Assembly: GCA_965250115.1 (NCBI GenBank)
Contig: CBDFNJ010000001.1
Span: 2,108,001 to 2,172,000 of the forward strand
Direction of reading: 5' to 3'
DNA from: CBDFHB01 sp965250115
Lineage (GTDB): Bacteria > Acidobacteriota > Vicinamibacteria > Marinacidobacterales > SMYC01
Length of the DNA: 64,000 nt
Both the position numbers and the translations under genes were made by a program. A model generated the notes under the pieces. It did no database searches. It was not told where the DNA came from and worked only from the letters and a program-made list of their open reading frames with translations. Shown here piece after piece: positions 49,254 to 59,143 of this stretch. Within the stretch, counting starts at the first letter, position 1; each line of letters opens with the position of its first letter.

Positions 49254-49378
49254 TGGGTGTTGACCCGCGAGTGCAGCCGACTCTTGGCAACGTCGGGCAA
49301 CCCCGCGAGGAAGATGACTTCCGTTCGGTGATTCACGTAGGCCTGGAACATGAACTCGGTCCAGTAGTCTCTCATCAT
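49250..49378 (-). CDS. 42-residue ORF coupled to the SNF2 helicase
   Basis: The frame starts at the tandem ATGs at 49378 and 49375 and reads RDYWTEFMFQAYVNHRTEVI, then FLAGLPDVAKSRLHSRVNTQ. It ends with a TGA that overlaps the helicase ATG by four bases, a typical coupling arrangement. No family is recognised and there is no clear ribosome site. It may be a small partner, a leader that tunes helicase translation, or the truncated tail of a larger gene removed by IS activity just upstream. Confidence 0.4.
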   Translation of the reverse strand: MMRDYWTEFMFQAYVNHRTEVIFLAGLPDVAKSRLHSRVNTQ

Positions 49379-49494
49379 TATTGATCCGGATTAATCTGGA
49401 CGGGTACTGAACCGCCCCGGGCTTTCCGGAGACTGTATGAGTTGAGTCTCGCTATCTGGGGCGAGCCTTCCTGCGACCGATAATAGTTCATCGC
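49379..49494. other. Probable IS3-type end
   Basis: The stretch TGAACCGCCCCGGGCTTTCC near 49409, followed by GGAGACT, resembles the terminal region of IS3-family elements as I remember it. Nothing else is recognisable in these ~115 bases. Confidence 0.35.
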
Positions 49495-49706
49495 TCAGGG
49501 ACATTCGAGAGCCGCGGCCGTTTCACCGAACGGCGGAGGACGGCGAGCTGCTGCCGAAGAGCGACATTTCTCAAGAGTCAGCTCGCGACGAGCCTTGAAG
49601 GCAGAGATGAGAGCGCGAACAAACGACGAAATCGTGCCGGCATGGTGCCGGCAGACCGGAGACTAATCAGGTTCGGTGCGCACGGATGAATAAATAGAAG
49701 GCACAG
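49495..49706 (-). mobile_element. Left-end fragment of the second (CTTCTATTTATT) element
   Basis: 212 bases, in inverted orientation, matching the left two-thirds of the 305-bp MITEs with more differences. It ends at the terminus GGCACAG (CTGTGCC inverted). It is joined directly to the interior of IS copy D. This variant is more diverged and may derive from the full-length parent of the MITE's left half. Confidence 0.65.
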
Positions 49707-50489
49707 CTTCACGCCTGAATCTCTCAACAGCCCACGTACCGCCTCGGTGAATAGCGGGTCCCGGTCGTGGATGAGGTATCGCTTGCCAAGGAGGAAACCA
49801 TCCCACATGTCCGTGAGGTTTCTTGCCACCTGCTTCATCCACTCCCCGTTGGGGTCCGACGTTATCCCACCGATGCACACGCAGCGAGTGGCGATATCGA
49901 TGACAAACAGGACATGGTAGCGGACGAGCCCGAACGGGTTCACAACCTCGACGGTGAACAGGTCTGTCGCAGCGATGGCGCCCCAATGAGCCTTGATGAA
50001 GGTGCTCCACGACATGCTCCTGCCCCGCTCCGGCGCAGGAGCGATACCGTGCTCGGCGAGGAGCCTCTTGATGGTGTTGCGTCCGAGTTCATGTCCGAGG
50101 TTCTTGAGTGCGCCTCGCAGGCGCGTATATCCCCACGTCGGGTTCTCCCGCGCCACGCGCACAATGAGCTCACGGATGTCCTTCGCCGTCGGAGGTCGGC
50201 CTGGGCTCCGGTTCTTGCTGCCATCGTACTTGACTGCGATGAGGCAGCGGTACCAACGCAGAAGCGTAGCGGGTGTGGCAACGGACGCAATCTGGGCCAG
50301 CGCCTCGCGGCCTAAAGCCTGGGCCTTGACGGCGAGCCTACGACGGTCGTCGTCAGAGAGCTTGAGACGCTTGCCCCGAAGCCCGGCTCGGAGCACACGG
50401 TTCTCCTCTTGCAGATAGTCGATCACATCCTGCTGCTGGCGGTTGACCCAGCCAGCCAGAACGAGCAGTAAGAATTGCACATGGTACGT
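49578..50489 (-). pseudogene. rve transposase, C-terminally replaced (copy D)
   Basis: Starting at ATG 50489 (MTYHVQFLLLVLAGWVNRQQ) it follows copy A almost exactly through HDRDPLFTEAVRGLLRDSGV, then passes into the fused fragment and ends with about 40 unrelated codons (LCLLFIHPCAPNLISL onward). The last catalytic glutamate region (NAYAERF) is lost, so it cannot be active. Confidence 0.85.
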
Positions 50490-50620
50490 CATGATGGATC
50501 CGAAGATAACACCCTCGGGCCAGACGATTGTAAAGCCTACGGTCCTTGACCCGGTCGCAAACACAGACTCTAAGCTGCTGATTTATGGCCTATTTCAAAA
50601 GGGCCGAGTTTTGGCACAGG
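49707..50620 (-). mobile_element. Long-repeat rve IS, copy D, one end missing
   Basis: It has the right terminal repeat (ending GGCACAGG at 50620) and about three quarters of the transposase gene. The far end has been replaced by the left-end fragment at 49495-49706. Confidence 0.8.
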
Positions 50621-50692
50621 ACGGGACGAGGTCGTTGTTGAGATAACGGCGGTAAAGGCCGCGATGCGACCGAGAGTAGAGTGAAGAAAAGA

Positions 50693-50720
50693 ACCGGGGC
50701 GCCACTAGTGGCGCCCCGGT
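50693..50720 (-). terminator. Terminator of the TonB receptor gene
   Basis: A perfect 28-base palindrome with arms ACCGGGGCGCCACT, about 55 bases past the receptor stop. On the minus strand it is followed by TTCTTTTCTTC, a T-rich tract, which makes a strong intrinsic terminator. Confidence 0.8.
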
Positions 50721-50775
50721 TTGGGTCGTCCGTAGAGACCTAGAGGTTTACGTCTTCTCTACCTCCCAACCCTTG

Positions 50776-53724
50776 TTAAAACGAGAAGCGCACTCCGAGT
50801 CTCAGGATACGGGGTGTTTCGATCGACGAAACCTGCAGGAATTGCGGTATGTCGAATTTCAGTGACCTATAGGACGTAACTCGGTTCGTGTTGGTTAGAT
50901 TAAACACGTCGAGGAGGAGCCCGACCTTCATTCCGTTCTCGAACGGAATCTGCTTTTCCACTCGGAGGTCGAGGTTGTGTCTGAAGTCGAACCGGCGTAA
51001 ACCCCTTGGCTCCCCAGCCACATCGATGTTGGTCTCCACCACGATATTGGGGTTACCGAGCGGAGCCGGCCTACAACCGCCGCCGCCGCCGCTATGGCTT
51101 TTGCCTGCGGAGCCCGTACCGGGGGGGCAGAGTGGGAAATGGCGGACCGTATAGGCTCCGGGAGCCAGGTCGGCCATCAAAGGTTCGAAGATGTGGATGG
51201 GAATACCGGTCGCGCCCTGGTAGAAGCCGCTCACGAGAATATCCCAGGGCAAGGTGTAGGTCCCCTGGAGCTTGATCTGGTGGGGAGCGTCCTGGTCCAG
51301 CGGTCCTTCCCCATTCGTGAACGTATTGGGGTTGTTGTAGACAAAGTTTTGGAGCGTGGTGCCGACGAAGTTATTGCCGATGTTGCCGTAGGTGTCGCTG
51401 TAGTTGTACGCGGCCAGGAGTTGCCAGCCGTCACGAAAGCGCTTATGTGCGACAAGCTCCAATACGTTGTAGTTTCGGTAAAGTTCCCCCGCAAAGGTGG
51501 GGTTCGTCAAGTGGATGACGGACTGGGCCCCCAAGAATTCCGGTTTCAGGGCAAAGATGGTAAAAGGCGAGCCGTCGATTTGGTTGACCACGTCAATCGG
51601 GCGGTAATCATTAAAAGGGTTTTGTTGGTCTCCTGTTGTCCGCCTTCTAATCGTATCAAAGAGGCTTTTCTCGCGCTTGAAGATTCCTGCCACAGAGACG
51701 ACGAAGTCCTTGTTCACCTCATGCTCGGCCTTGATGTAAAGCGAATCTATCCAGGAATTTTCCAAGTTGGGATCGATGATGTTCTCTATATCGCTAAAAG
51801 TGGGGTTCAAGACACTCCCGATACGCGTTCCCTGCTCCCCGTCCTGGAATACGAGGTCACCATTCATGTCGTTCCATTCGTACCTTTCGTTTCCTCCGAT
51901 ATCGGGTACGGCGACGGAGAGGTCCTGGGTGGCCATCGACTTGTAGAATCGCCCGTAACTGACCTTGATGGAAGTCCTTCGTGCCTCACCCAGCGCATAC
52001 ACCACACCCAGGCGCGGCGAGACGTCACTGAAGTTGAGGAGGTCGTGGGTCTCCGGGAAGGTGGACACGGGGAACCAGCGGCCGCCACCCCGACTCTGCT
52101 CGGGAATCCAGCCTTCCGAGGTCTCCCACCGTAGTCCCAGGTTCAGGGTGAGCCGATCTCCAATCGTCCATTGGTCTTGCGCAAACAATGCATAGGTGGT
52201 AATGCTCCGGGCTTGACTTGTAAGCGGCAGGTTCTCAAGGCGAACCCGGTAGGCCTCACCAAAGAGAAGTTCTTGCAGGACGTCTTCCCCGCCGGGGTAG
52301 ATAAACGACCGGTCGCTGTTAGGGTTGTTATTAGAGAAGCCTACCTTGATCTCGTGTGAGCCACCCGCCATCTCGCGGAAGTGCGAGAAATTAAAGCGAT
52401 ATCCCCACGTACACCGGCACTCCAATTTCCTTACACCCTCGACGAGCCCCCCGAATTCCAGCTGTGTACCTTGGTCCCTATAGCCGACTGTGAAGTTAGG
52501 GTTGTTGGGATGCTCATCAGTGCCCGACTTCCAGACCTGGTTGTACTGTGCATCAAAAATGGTGTCTTCGTTCACTAGATGCGTCCATTTGGCGTTGAAG
52601 AGGTCCCTGGAATTGATGCCTCTTTTCCAGGTCTCCGGGGCGCCGTTGTTCTGAAAACCGCGAACGCCAATCGGAAATGTATCACTGCGATTGCTATAGA
52701 AAGAGCCGCTCAGGAGGCTCGGGCCCACCTGCCCGGTGACCTTCAAGAAGGCCTGTGTCTCACTCCTAACGCGTGGCTGGGTGGGGAGAACAGGTTGTAG
52801 AGTGTCCTGGGTCAGCCGACGGAGATTGCCGAAGAACCAGACAGAATCTCGCTTGATCGGTCCCCCAAAAGTTCCGCCGTACTCCTGGTCCTTGATTGTG
52901 CTCGCTTTTGACCCGAGTTCCTCCTCTAGCTCGGGCGTGAGGTTGCTCGACTCCAACTCCTCGCCAAGGTAGTAATAGTTGACCCCGCCCGAGAAGTCGT
53001 TCCCTCCTGACTTGCTCACGAAGTTGAAAACCCCACTCACGGCCTGGCCAAACTCCGCGGGAATACCCCCGGTCGTTATCTGGACTTCCTCTATCATGTC
53101 TATCGGGAGATCGGTCGCGAACACGTTGTTCGTGGTGTCCATGGCATTCGCTCCGTCGAGGGTGAAATAGTGCTCCCGGGGCCCGCCCCCGTGAACCGAT
53201 GTCCCCCCCATGGATTCGTCCTGGACGCCCGGCATCGACTCGATGAGAGCACTAGCACTGCGGTCCAGGGGAATGTTGTCGACGATATTTGTATCCAGCG
53301 TGATCATCGTCTGCGAACTCTTGATGTCCACGATTGGCGCTTGTCCGGTGACGGTAACGGACTCCTCCACCCCGCCCGTCGACAGTGTCGCATTCACCTC
53401 GATGGCCTGACCTGCACGCAGCTCCACCTGTCGAAAGGTCGTCGTTCGAAATCCTGCCAACTCGACCTTCACGGTGTAGTTTGTCGACGGCTTCAGCAAC
53501 GGGACACGGTAATTACCCTGATCGGTCGTGGTTCGAACCTCCGTCGCGAGGTTCTGTGGACTCGAGATCGTCACCGTGGCGCCCGGGACGGCAAGCCCCT
53601 GATCGTCCACGACCTTGCCGTAGATGATTCCGTCCACCTGCTGCGCAAGGACGGTGCCTGCTCCCATCAGCAATAGGATGGACAGGACAAATCTAAGCGA
53701 ATTCATTAAGAACCTATTAGACAT
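50776..53724 (-). CDS. TonB-dependent receptor with carboxypeptidase-like N-terminal domain
   Basis: A 982-residue outer-membrane receptor. ATG 53724 follows AAGGAGAAG and gives a signal peptide (SLRFVLSILLLMGAG, then TVLAQQ). Residues about 27-115 form a carboxypeptidase regulatory-like domain (GKVVDDQGLAVPGATVTISS), then the plug (ESVTVTGQAPIVDIKSSQT, GVQDESMGGTSVHGGGPREH) and a 22-strand-type barrel with aromatic girdle strands, closing on ILRLGVRFSF with a terminal phenylalanine. This Oar-like layout is abundant in Acidobacteriota. The ligand is unknown, with large glycans or peptides possible. No TonB or ExbBD genes are in view. Confidence 0.92.
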   Translation of the reverse strand: MSNRFLMNSLRFVLSILLLMGAGTVLAQQVDGIIYGKVVDDQGLAVPGATVTISSPQNLATEVRTTTDQGNYRVPLLKPSTNYTVKVELAGFRTTTFRQVELRAGQAIEVNATLSTGGVEESVTVTGQAPIVDIKSSQTMITLDTNIVDNIPLDRSASALIESMPGVQDESMGGTSVHGGGPREHYFTLDGANAMDTTNNVFATDLPIDMIEEVQITTGGIPAEFGQAVSGVFNFVSKSGGNDFSGGVNYYYLGEELESSNLTPELEEELGSKASTIKDQEYGGTFGGPIKRDSVWFFGNLRRLTQDTLQPVLPTQPRVRSETQAFLKVTGQVGPSLLSGSFYSNRSDTFPIGVRGFQNNGAPETWKRGINSRDLFNAKWTHLVNEDTIFDAQYNQVWKSGTDEHPNNPNFTVGYRDQGTQLEFGGLVEGVRKLECRCTWGYRFNFSHFREMAGGSHEIKVGFSNNNPNSDRSFIYPGGEDVLQELLFGEAYRVRLENLPLTSQARSITTYALFAQDQWTIGDRLTLNLGLRWETSEGWIPEQSRGGGRWFPVSTFPETHDLLNFSDVSPRLGVVYALGEARRTSIKVSYGRFYKSMATQDLSVAVPDIGGNERYEWNDMNGDLVFQDGEQGTRIGSVLNPTFSDIENIIDPNLENSWIDSLYIKAEHEVNKDFVVSVAGIFKREKSLFDTIRRRTTGDQQNPFNDYRPIDVVNQIDGSPFTIFALKPEFLGAQSVIHLTNPTFAGELYRNYNVLELVAHKRFRDGWQLLAAYNYSDTYGNIGNNFVGTTLQNFVYNNPNTFTNGEGPLDQDAPHQIKLQGTYTLPWDILVSGFYQGATGIPIHIFEPLMADLAPGAYTVRHFPLCPPGTGSAGKSHSGGGGGCRPAPLGNPNIVVETNIDVAGEPRGLRRFDFRHNLDLRVEKQIPFENGMKVGLLLDVFNLTNTNRVTSYRSLKFDIPQFLQVSSIETPRILRLGVRFSF

Positions 53725-54364
53725 TTGGTCTTCTCCTTGAGATTGACGGTAAGAACCTGGATACCTTCTCCACGGCTGAAAGCGCGGCGGTACTCCTTTC
53801 ACTAAATAGTAACGATGTCAGACTGGAAGCTTGTGTTCCTTCCTGGGTTCATCTAAAAGCAATAAAGCAAAGTGTGTGCCAAAACACCCAACACCTAGGG
53901 AAGCGTCAAGGTCAATTTCGGCAGCGAGTTGAGAGATATCGCTTGAGCAAAACATTACTGGCTTTGATCCATGGTTCTGGAGATCGATCCAATACCCTGT
54001 AGCGTGGGAATCATCCACAACTCCGAAAAGGCATCAGCAACCTCCCGCGGGGAGAACCAATCCGACGATGATGCCGCTGTCAATTGTCCCAAGGCGCACG
54101 CTGTGGGTCTTGGCCAACAAGAACGGGTCGTAGATGCGTGCACGGCAACTACAAATGCACTTGTTGACCGTATATCCCATTGCTCCATTCGTTGTCAAGA
54201 ACCACGAGGCCTTCCGTGTCAACATCCCTGAGACACTCCGCCCCTTGAAATTAGTGTCGAGGGCAGAGGAGGGTCATGGATGAATTTATTGACTGAGAAA
54301 GAGAACTCGGCGGGGTCGGAAGGAGCCAGTAGGGGGGAGTGGAGATCACGCCGGCCGCGAGGCG
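53725..54364. other. Long intergenic region upstream of the receptor
   Basis: About 640 bases. A minus-strand frame at 54034-54225 encodes 63 residues with a cysteine-rich stretch (NKCICSCRARIYDPF) and ends GLVLPAGGC, but no ribosome site or family supports it. A repeat-like TGAATTTATTGACTGAG near 54281 may be the end of the IS3-type element that follows. Confidence 0.35.
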
Positions 54365-54709
54365 ATGGTAGCGGATCCCGAAGTGAGTGAACGTCCGAAG
54401 CGTCGACGCTTCACAGCGGAGTACAAGCTGCGGATCGTTCGCGAAGCTGATGCCTGCAAGGGTGACGGGGATATTGCCGCGCTTCTGCGTCGAGAGGGTT
54501 TGTACTCCTCACAGCTTTCGGCGTGGCGCCGCCAACGAGACGAGATCGCCAAGGCAGGCCTGGCATTGAGGAAACGGGGGCGGAAGGCAAAGGCAGAGGA
54601 CCCAAAGCTCAAGGAACTCGAGCGTGAGAATGCGCGCCCGAAGCGTCGTCTCGCTCGGGTGGAAACGATGCTCGAGATCCAAAAAAAAAGCCTCCGAGCT
54701 TCTGGGGAT
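54365..54709 (+). pseudogene. IS3-family OrfA, truncated by MITE
   Basis: ATG 54365 begins a typical OrfA helix-turn-helix protein (RPKRRRFTAEYKLRIVREAD, LLRREGLYSSQLSAWRRQRD). At a run of nine A (54681-54689), -1 slippage would give KKASELLGI, the usual OrfA-OrfB junction sequence. The element is cut at 54709 by the 305-bp MITE and OrfB is missing altogether. Confidence 0.8.
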
Positions 54710-55014
54710 CCTGTGCCTTCTATTTATTCATCCGGGCGCCCCGAACTTGATTAGTCTCCGGTCTGCCGGCACCATACCTGCTTGATTTCGTCGTTTGTTT
54801 GCGCTCTCATCTCCGCCTTCAAGGCTCGTCGCGAACTGGCTCTTGACAATGTCGCTCTTCGGCAGCAGCTCGCCGTCCTCTGCCGTACGGTGAAACGGCG
54901 CGGCTCTCGAAGGTCGACCGCGGGTGGGGTAACTGTAAAGCCTAGGGGCCCTTGGCCCAGTCGCTAAGCTGCTGATTTATGGTCTATTTCGAAAGGGCCG
55001 AGTTTTGGCACAGG
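54710..55014 (+). mobile_element. 305-bp chimeric MITE, copy 3
   Basis: The complete copy, from CCTGTGCCTTCTATTTATTC to GTTTTGGCACAGG, in the same orientation as copy 2. It lies between the broken IS3 OrfA and a second broken transposase, joining two different elements with no target duplication, so it probably took part in a deletion or one-ended event. Confidence 0.85.
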
Positions 55015-55851
55015 ACGGGAATCGCTTGCCGCGCAGAAAGCCGTCGAATGGGTCGGTGAGATTCCGACCGACCTGCATCATGAACGGGCCATCCGGCCCC
55101 GGAGTGATTCCGGCAATGTGCACTTTTCGCGAAGACAGCTCGATGACGACGAGCACATAGTAGGTCACGAGCCTGCGAACTGTGGCGACCTCGACGGTGA
55201 AGAAGTCGGTCGCAGCAACGGTTTCCCAATGGGCGGCGAGAAACGTGCGCCATGGCGTTCGCTCACTTCGCTCCGGCGCGGGCTCGATGCTATGTTCTCG
55301 CAGAATATTGACGATGGTGCTCCTGGCTACCGTATGGCCGAGATTCGAGAGGGCGCCGCGAATGCGTGTATACCCCCACCTCGGATTCGACTTCGCCATC
55401 CCTACGACAAGCTTGCTAATCTCGGCCACGACCCGGGGCCGTCCGGGCTGTTTCCGCCGCTCGCTGTAGTCCCACTTCCGCGCAATCAGCCTTCGGTGCC
55501 AAGCCAGCAGGGTTTCCGGTGTGACGATACCGGCGACTTCTGCCAAGAGTTTCCGGCCAAGCGCCTTACCCTTTACCGCGAGCCGACGTCGCTCGTCGTC
55601 TGTGAGACGAAGCTTCCTCCCGCAAAGCCGAGCTTTGAGGACTTTGTTCTCCTCGAGCAAGTAGACCATAGCGGCCTGTTGGTCACGCTGGAGCCAACCA
55701 GCGATGGCGACGACCAACAAGGTCAAGGGCTGGACCGGCGTGCTCATAACCGAGGATTCTAGCTCCCATTGGCCAATCAAGCGTAGATACGTCTATTCTG
55801 AAACGTCCCGACGAGCTGGTCTTGAGTTCGTTTGTATTTTTGGACACGACG
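55015..55851 (-). pseudogene. Second rve-type transposase element, truncated by MITE
   Basis: From ATG 55747 the frame (MSTPVQPLTLLVVAIAGWLQ, YLLEENKVLKARLCGRKLRL) is a distant cousin of copy A, with the first catalytic aspartate in VAATDFFTVEVATV. It ends at 55015, before the second aspartate, inside the MITE. The far terminus is probably GTCGTGTCCAAAAATACAAA (read from 55851), which also occurs at 38222-38241. Confidence 0.75.
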
Positions 55852-55927
55852 CCCTTGAGGAACAGCTTGAACCCTCGCGGCGCATAGGCAAGGTACGTCT
55901 CCAGGATCTTCACTGCCGAGAGGATGC

Positions 55928-58900
55928 TCAAGACGTTGTTTTTTTCGGTGCCGGTGTCTGGATGCGCGGGATCCGATTCTCCTCGATGGCGCGGTTGAGC
56001 TCGGCGATCTCGCCAATGACGACGGCCTTCAGCCGATCGAGCCGCTCGTCCAGCTCTCTCGACATCGACACGATCTGCGCCTGCCGTTGGGCGCTCGGCG
56101 CTTCCGTGTAGGTGTCGAGGATGCCATAGAGACGCATCAGTCGTTGGTACAAAGGTCCGGATGCGCCACCAAAGGTGAGCGTTCGTCCCCCGTCGCGCGA
56201 GAGCAAGCGCTCGAGCTCCGATACGCTCGTTTTCGCCGCCGCGAACGCGGTCGTGACCGTCTCGGGCGCGTCGTCGAGTGCGGCTTCGAGCCCCTCGATC
56301 TGTTCGGTCAAGGCAGCGGCTTGCTCGTGCGCTTCGTGCATTTCCGAAATGAGCCGGCGAAGCTCGAGAAGAGCATCGAGATGCGCTCGGCGATCGGCGT
56401 CGCTCGCGCGCACGTTTGGATCGTCGGTCACGATGACCGTGCGCTCGGCCGACTCTGAGCCGGCCTCGACCCGCACCGTGTAGGTACCGGGAAGGACTCG
56501 CGGTCTGAGAAGATTGATCGCCTCGAGGTTTCCATTCTGCCTACCCTCTTCGAGACCAGGAGGTGGATTGTTGGAGCCCTCCGCGGGCTCGGTCGGGATC
56601 CCTTCGTCATATCTCAGATCCCAGTTGGTGCGGTTGAGCCCTACGTGGCTCGAGCCTTCGATTGTACGGACGACCTGGCCGGTGGCGTCGGTCACGGTGA
56701 CTTTCACCGCCTCTGGTTCGCTCAAATAGTAGTGGATGAGCGCCTGCGGCGGGTTCTTGGCGAGAAACACCTTGTGGCCCGGGTGGCCTTTGTAGTGGAA
56801 GAGGCGGTAGTTGATCGCGTCCCGAATGGGAAAGACATGAAGCTTCGCCGCAAGCACCGCGTCGCTCAAATTCTCGAGCGGCTTGATGTCGTCGAGGACC
56901 CAGATGCTGCGGCCGTATGTTCCCAGAATGAGGTCGTTGTCGCGCGGATGGATCGCGATGTCGTCGACCGGCACCCGGGGAAAGCTCCCGCGCATCTCGT
57001 GCCACAGGTCGCCGCCGTCGAAAGAAACGTAGACCCCCCGCTCGCCCCCGGCAAACAAAAGCGCACCGTTGTCCGGGTGCTCGCGGATGACGTTCAGCGT
57101 GTGGCCTTCGGGGATGCCTGTGGTGATGCGTCGCCACGTTTCACCGTAGTCGTCGCTCGCGAAGGCGTAAGTGGCGAAATCGCCATTGCGGTGGCCATCG
57201 AGGGTGGCATAGACGCGCCCTTCCGCATGGTGGGATGAAACGACCCGGGTGACGTGCGTTTCTTCGTGTATGCCGTCGTGGTGGATGCCAGGGGGGACGC
57301 CGGGCAAGTTGGCCGCGACGTTGTTCCAGCTTTCGCCACAGTCTCGTGAGACTTGAATATTGCCATCATCTGTTCCCACGTAGAGCAGGCCTTGAACGAG
57401 AGGAGACTCACTGATGGTTGTGATTGTCGAGGCGCCTCTGTTCCGCGACAGGGTGTCGTCGTTCAACGTTTCGCCCAGGTTCTTGGTCAAGTCGGCGGTA
57501 CGAGTCCATTCGTCGCCCCGATTCGTCGACTTAAACAGCCGGTTGCCGCCGTAATAGATCGTCTTCGAATCGTGGGGCGAAATAACAATGGGACTGTTCC
57601 AGTTGAAACGGTAGGGGGCCTCACCTTCATCGGGCTCGGGCCGGATCGTCTTGATCTCGAGCCGCCTCAGATTGAGGCGGCGCAAGACTCCGTTCTGCGA
57701 CTCGAAGTAGATCGTCTTTGCGTCGTTGGGATCGACTTGGGTGTAGAAGCCGTCGTCGCCGCCGACGTGCCACCAATCTTCGTTGGAGATGCCTTGCTGG
57801 TGGCGGGTTCTAACCGGTCCTCCCCAGTTAGCGTTGTCCTGAAGACCGCCGTAGATATTGTAGGGGGTTTCCATGTCGTAACCGATCTCGTAAAACTGTC
57901 CTATCGCGATGGTGTTCACGAAATCCCAGGTGAGACCGCGATCGTAGGAGTAATGGATGCCCCCGTCCGAGCCCAAGAGCAGGTGGTTCGAATCGCGCGG
58001 GTTGATCCAAAGAGCATGGTGGTCACCGTGGATGCGGGTGACGTGATCGGTGACGAAGGTTCTTCCGCCATCGTCAGAGTTGTACATGCTGGCACCAAAC
58101 ACCCAGATGCGCTGATCGTTGAGGGGATCGATGCGAATCTCGCTGTAATTCGACGGGCTCGGGTTGGTATCGCTCATCCTCTTCCACGTTTCGCCCTTGT
58201 CTTCCGAACGAAAGATGCCACCCTCGGCGTTCTGGATAATCGCGTAGACGATGCGGGGGTCTTTGCGATAGATATCGAGGCCGATCCGGCCGGTGTCGCC
58301 TTCAGGGAGGCCGGTGGTGAGCTTCGTCCACGTCACCCCGCCGTCGGTCGTCTTGTACAGGCCGCTTTCGGGACCCCCGCCGCTGGAGCCGCGCCTCTGG
58401 TAGGCCGCGGCGTAGAGCGTGTCCGGACTTTCGAGATCTATCGCGAGGTCGATGAAGCCTGTGTCCTGGCTGATGAACGTGGTATTCTTCCAGGTCTTGC
58501 CACCGTCCGTCGTCTTGAAGACGCCCCGTTGCTCGTTCGGTCCCCTGGAACCCCCGACCGCTGCAACGTAGACGATGTCGGGATTTGTAGGGTGGATGTG
58601 CATCCGTCCGATACGGTGGGTGTCCTCAAGTCCCATGTTCGTCCAGGTCTTGCCACCGTCCATCGACTTGTAGACGCCATCGCCCCGTGAGGTGCGGTTT
58701 CCGGTGCCGGCCCATACGATCGAAGGGTCGGACGGCGCGACCGCGATATCGCCGACGCCCGATACCGGCCGGTCGTCGAAAAGCGGCTCCCAGGTGGTAC
58801 CGTTGTTTGTCGTCTTCCAGATCCCGGCGGTCTCCGGCGCCACGAAGGCGACGTTCGGGTTCGACTCGACGACCGCGAAATCGACGATGCGTCCGCCAAA

Positions 58901-59023
58901 AATCGCCGGGCCGATACTGCGCCATTCGAGGTTGTCGAGCACGGAATCAACGGCGTCGTCCCCGAATGCGCCTGACGCGCTCAAGGTGAGGACTAGGAAA
59001 GCAAGGAGAAAAAAGCGTCTCAT
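55928..59023 (-). CDS. Secreted VPS10/BNR-repeat protein, second paralogue
   Basis: A 1031-residue exported protein with the same plan as the gene at 597. A signal peptide (FFLLAFLVLTLSASGAFG) follows AGGTATACAGGATG. It has many Asp-box-like repeats (KTTNNGTTWEPL, KSMDGGKTWTNM, KTTDGGKTW, RSEDKGETW, VSRDCGESW), and a helical C-terminal region (ALTEQIEGLEAALDDAPET). Overall length and repeat order resemble the first copy but the sequences are clearly diverged, so the duplication is old. The function is unknown; an extracellular binding or hydrolytic role alongside the neighbouring TonB receptor is an inference. Confidence 0.88.
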   Translation of the reverse strand: MRRFFLLAFLVLTLSASGAFGDDAVDSVLDNLEWRSIGPAIFGGRIVDFAVVESNPNVAFVAPETAGIWKTTNNGTTWEPLFDDRPVSGVGDIAVAPSDPSIVWAGTGNRTSRGDGVYKSMDGGKTWTNMGLEDTHRIGRMHIHPTNPDIVYVAAVGGSRGPNEQRGVFKTTDGGKTWKNTTFISQDTGFIDLAIDLESPDTLYAAAYQRRGSSGGGPESGLYKTTDGGVTWTKLTTGLPEGDTGRIGLDIYRKDPRIVYAIIQNAEGGIFRSEDKGETWKRMSDTNPSPSNYSEIRIDPLNDQRIWVFGASMYNSDDGGRTFVTDHVTRIHGDHHALWINPRDSNHLLLGSDGGIHYSYDRGLTWDFVNTIAIGQFYEIGYDMETPYNIYGGLQDNANWGGPVRTRHQQGISNEDWWHVGGDDGFYTQVDPNDAKTIYFESQNGVLRRLNLRRLEIKTIRPEPDEGEAPYRFNWNSPIVISPHDSKTIYYGGNRLFKSTNRGDEWTRTADLTKNLGETLNDDTLSRNRGASTITTISESPLVQGLLYVGTDDGNIQVSRDCGESWNNVAANLPGVPPGIHHDGIHEETHVTRVVSSHHAEGRVYATLDGHRNGDFATYAFASDDYGETWRRITTGIPEGHTLNVIREHPDNGALLFAGGERGVYVSFDGGDLWHEMRGSFPRVPVDDIAIHPRDNDLILGTYGRSIWVLDDIKPLENLSDAVLAAKLHVFPIRDAINYRLFHYKGHPGHKVFLAKNPPQALIHYYLSEPEAVKVTVTDATGQVVRTIEGSSHVGLNRTNWDLRYDEGIPTEPAEGSNNPPPGLEEGRQNGNLEAINLLRPRVLPGTYTVRVEAGSESAERTVIVTDDPNVRASDADRRAHLDALLELRRLISEMHEAHEQAAALTEQIEGLEAALDDAPETVTTAFAAAKTSVSELERLLSRDGGRTLTFGGASGPLYQRLMRLYGILDTYTEAPSAQRQAQIVSMSRELDERLDRLKAVVIGEIAELNRAIEENRIPRIQTPAPKKTTS

Positions 59024-59143
59024 CCTGTATACCTCCCAGTTTGGGGCATCCTACCCGACGTGATAACAGAATGTCCACGTTCACTCGCGACGCAATACTT
59101 AGCTAGAGCATTTTCGCTTGGTCAGCGCTCGAGAGTATTTTGA

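Noticed and set aside
54034..54225. Cysteine-rich 63-codon frame upstream of the TonB receptor, possible small peptide
   Set aside because: No ribosome site, no recognisable family and no maturation gene nearby; it may be chance in a 640-base gap.
57353..58690. 445-codon plus-strand frame
   Set aside because: Antisense to the second VPS10/BNR gene with its many Asp-box repeats.
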